From NCBI GenBank assembly GCA_025677835.1, contig JAIXMR010000158.1, positions 1-36,132 on the forward strand: a stretch of DNA of 36,132 nucleotides. The letters are read 5' to 3'. Position 1 is the stretch's first letter. Each line of letters starts with the position of its first letter. This DNA is from Sporodiniella umbellata. Its lineage: Eukaryota > Mucoromycota > Mucoromycetes > Mucorales > Rhizopodaceae. Below are positions 33,542-36,132 of the stretch, one piece after another. The notes below the pieces were generated by a model. The model did no database searches and was not told the DNA's origin. It saw only the letters and a list, made by a program, of their open reading frames with translations. The position numbers were made by a program, and so were the translations under genes.

Positions 33542-35440
33542 TTAAGATTCTTCTGCTTTTTTTCTTCTTGTAAGCAAAGCAGAGTTTTCGATGGAGAGTT
33601 CGATGAGGCTTGAGTTTCTGTGGAGTGGAGGGTGTACGGGCGGATGGTGAGCGATGGCTTCTAAGCGACGACTGATTTCTTCTATCTGTTGGTCTCTTCT
33701 GGTCTTTTGTTCACTGGCGGTAGTTCGAATGGAGGCACTATCGTCAGTAGAGTCTTCTTCGGTAGTTGAGATGTCTTGTTCATTTTGAGACAACACAGCT
33801 TTTTTGAATGGATCGACCGAGTGAGGGTTTTTTTTGGCCTGCCTTGCGTTTTCTTCGGCCATGCGATGGACCGTGTAAGAAATATCAAACATTTCCTTCA
33901 TGGAAGACACGCCAGAAAAGAGATCCCTGCGAGGCGTTGTGGCACCGGATAGGACAACAGAAGAGGCACGTGAAGGCACACGGGAATGAACACGAGAATT
34001 TCGAACAGAAGATACACCCGAGGAAGGGGCAGCTGCCTCGAGCTCCTCTTGATCCCGTTCCAGTATGAGCCGTTTGAAAACCTCAGCTTCGGTAGGGTCT
34101 TGAGTGGCTTGGTGCGATGGCATAGGCAGAACATCCTAGGTAGAAAGAAAGAAAAAACAAGTAAGCAAAGTACAACAGGGAGAGAGGCTTCTTTTACGTG
34201 GGGCAGCGTCATCCATGGATGCTCGAAAAATTGACGGATCGTGTAGCGCTTATCGGGATCCACCTCGAGTAGATGGCTGACCAAATCCTGGGCTTGGTCG
34301 GAGATAGTATCCCACCAGGGGCTCAAGAAAGTGTAACTGCCCTTCGCCACTTTTTCGGTCAGAGTGGGAATGCTTTCATCGTAAAAAGGAGGAAATCCAC
34401 AGAGCAGCGTGTAGAGCACACATCCCAAAGCCCAGATATCCACCGACATCGAGTAGCGTTCGTCCTTGACAATTTCAGGCGCCGTGTAGCCTACAGTGCC
34501 ACAAGGGGTTCTGGTCTGTTGATCCCAGATAATCTTTGATAGACCAAAGTCTGCTATCTTTACTTGGCCAATCCCTCCCCCACCCAGACCGGGAACAAAC
34601 CTTCCCTCATCTTCTTTAGGCTCGTCTAGATCACTGACTACCAGTGGCGTTTCTCGCTCTATAAAGTCGATAGGCACAAACAGCAGATTCTCTGGCTTGA
34701 TGTCTCTAATCAACCATCGTTCGGCTAAGGTTTCTTTTTTCTTTCTCTCTCTCTAAGCAACTTACCTATGCACAATACCGCGTTCCTCGTGTAAATAACG
34801 AATACCTTCCGCCACCTGACGAATACAATGACGAGAGAGGTCTTCACTTAGATAGGTCAGTCGAATGATCTGATGAAATAGCTCGCCGCCCTCGCATACT
34901 TCCAAAATAAGAAAAAAATACTGTCAGTGTTGATTTGTTTTTGGTTGATTGAACCTGTAGCATCTTTCTGTTGCTACCTATCGCTTGGTTATTTACCTCT
35001 TTTGTTTCCTTGAAATCTAACAGTTTGATAATGTACGGACTGTTCAATCCTCGCATCAGCTGAACCTCTTTAAGAACACCTGTTTTCTATTCAGACGCTT
35101 GAACATGAATCATTCTTTCCCTTTCCCCTACCACAAACCTGTTGATTGTTTAAATCCGCTTTTCGAATCACCTTGATTGCCACCTTTTCTTGACTCTCTA
35201 TGTGGATAGCGTCATAGACTTTGGAAAATGCCCCACTACAAACCAACATCAGTCATCCACCCCCTTTCTCACAGTCTATACTTACTCTCCAAGCCTGGTG
35301 ATCAATTGATACATATTCAACTCAGGATAAGAAGGCACATTACACTTTGCCTTGTTCTCTTCCTCTACTATTCGAACAGCTCTCTCATAGATCTCATCCT
35401 CAGTAAACGTATGGTTCTTACTCTGGTTGATGGATCCCAT
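33542..35440 (-). CDS. RCK2: Rck2/Srk1-type calmodulin-kinase-like protein kinase
   Basis: Six exons: 35440-35286, 35235-35132, 35079-34997, 34920-34766, 34705-34198, 34135-33542; 532 residues. Kinase domain about 46-330: LGDGAFSKVYDA, VAIKVIRKA, HRDIKPENLLF, a family-typical acidic insert leading to GGGGIGQVKIADFGLSK, CGTVGYTAPEIVKDERYS, and FPPFYDES. Fungal Rck2 and Srk1/Cmk2 are phosphorylated by the stress MAPK Hog1/Sty1 and control translation and cell-cycle timing; this role is inferred. The C-terminal tail (335-532) is rich in Ser/Arg, with SRVHSRVPSRASS repeats and a coiled segment RRDQQIEEISRRLEAIA. For intron 2 the donor at 35131 (GTAGGG) is used because the earlier GT breaks frame. 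Introns here carry no long homopolymers. Start context and the following ORF fit MGSINQSKNHTF. Family firm. Confidence 0.92.
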
Positions 35441-35828
35441 CTCTATTCAAAATTCTCTAAATTGGTCTTTTCTTTTTTTTTGTTTATAAAACAACAAAAG
35501 GAGAGAGGAAAAAGGAAAAAAAAAATCATTTTTTTAGTTTGAATCAACTTAAATTCCCGACAAGGTCAGCTTGAGAGTCCAGACAGAATGGAATTTAATG
35601 CAGCTCTTTGGTCTTTCTCTGTCTGCTCTTTGAGTTTAAATAGCACACTAAGTCTGAACCTGTATTGAGAAAGAGTTCTTTGATTTATGTTAAAGGCTCT
35701 CTTGGATCCTCCCCCTTTCTAACCCTTTCCCCCCCCCCTCTTTTTTTTTTATTTTTTATTTTTATTTGGTTAGTATTCTAATCAACATGGTTACATCTAC
35801 ACCTTCTTGAAATAAACTCGGAAATAGT
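35441..35828. other. Intergenic, pyrimidine-rich
   Basis: 388 bp between the Rck2-like start and the end of the next minus-strand gene. Contains a C-run followed by T-runs near 35729-35763. No coding region seen. Confidence 0.6.
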
Positions 35829-36113
35829 TTAAGCTCGCTTTGGACGGTTATGATGATGATGTTTACGATGATAAGTACTTTTCTTGCTATTACTTTCAGC
35901 TACAGAGCCAGAGACTCGAAGGGTCTCCTTTTTGGATGCCGGATAACGAGCACTGCGAACTGAATAAACGGTTTTTATAGGGGATGGGATTCGACTCATT
36001 CCATCCAAAGGTTTTTCGAACGCGTCACGATCTAAAGACAAAAACTGGCGTGGACCTGGTGCTTGTCCTAGCTTTGAAAGAGACCCATGGACACTTGATA
36101 CAGAGGCTGTAGT
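35829..36113 (-). CDS. C-terminal exon of an unrecognised gene (5' part outside window)
   Basis: After an acceptor AATATAATAG (ending 36114) a frame stays open for 94 residues to the TAA at 35829. It reads TTASVSSVHGSLSK, then GQAPGPRQFLSLDRDAFEKP, then MSRIPSPIKTVYSV, and ends in a basic, histidine-rich tail (YHRKHHHHNRPKRA). The Ser/Arg/Lys-rich composition suggests a disordered, perhaps phosphorylated tail. No family recognised, and phase of the previous exon is unknown. Confidence 0.6.
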   Translation of the reverse strand, partial: TTASVSSVHGSLSKLGQAPGPRQFLSLDRDAFEKPLDGMSRIPSPIKTVYSVRSARYPASKKETLRVSGSVAESNSKKSTYHRKHHHHNRPKRA

Positions 36114-36132
36114 CTATTATATTCTAATATGT

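Overview
The window is nuclear DNA from a filamentous fungus, most likely an early-diverging Mucoromycota (Mucorales-like) species. The reasons are AT-rich intergenic DNA, compact genes with many short GT-AG introns, and fungus-specific genes: a CYP61/ERG5 sterol desaturase, a GH72 cell-wall transglucosidase, a fungal-type acetylglutamate synthase, and Kin4- and Rck2-type kinases. The placement below fungus is inference from gene style; there is no rRNA here and no search was possible.

Layout, left to right. 1-740 (-): WKF-domain C7orf50-like protein, cut by the window edge. 2132-2648 (+): small proline/cysteine-rich orphan. 2845-4822 (-): MFS transporter. 5557-6125 (+): decayed fragment of a non-LTR (LINE) retrotransposon. 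6821-8049 (-): UCH37/UCHL5 deubiquitinase. 8518-9274 (-) and 10161-11919 (+): a divergent pair encoding the delta and beta subunits of mitochondrial F1-ATPase (ATP16, ATP2). 12210-13804 (+): GPI-anchored GH72 glucanosyltransferase with an X8 domain. 13931-14827 (+): intronless amidohydrolase. 16021-18473 (+): Kin4-type kinase with a KA1 domain, convergent with ERG5 at 18573-20270 (-). 21178-21783 (-): orphan with a CaaX box. About 3 kb of gene-poor DNA follows, holding a degenerate coding block and one copy of a dispersed repeat. 24751-26175 (+): acetylglutamate synthase. 26456-29446 (+): gamma-tubulin complex GCP2. 29749-31214 (-): SLC35F-type transporter. 31970-33089 (-): Rab5 GTPase. 33542-35440 (-): Rck2/Srk1-type kinase. 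35829-36113 (-): last exon of an unrecognised gene.

Exon models were built by hand from GT-AG sites, phase and family conservation. Most genes are unrelated housekeeping genes. The only functional pairing I can see is ATP16/ATP2, which share one 886-bp divergent upstream region.

The most unusual feature is the density of A or T homopolymers of 12-40 nt. They sit in at least 14 introns as well as between genes. In three introns a sense-strand A-run of 12-24 nt directly abuts the 3' splice AG, and one ERG5 intron ends in a TA repeat instead of a pyrimidine tract. Other points of interest are a 5-nt terminal Rab5 exon that creates the CXC prenylation motif, a near-perfect A19-CC-T18 inverted repeat between convergent genes, and a dispersed 54-bp repeat found twice.
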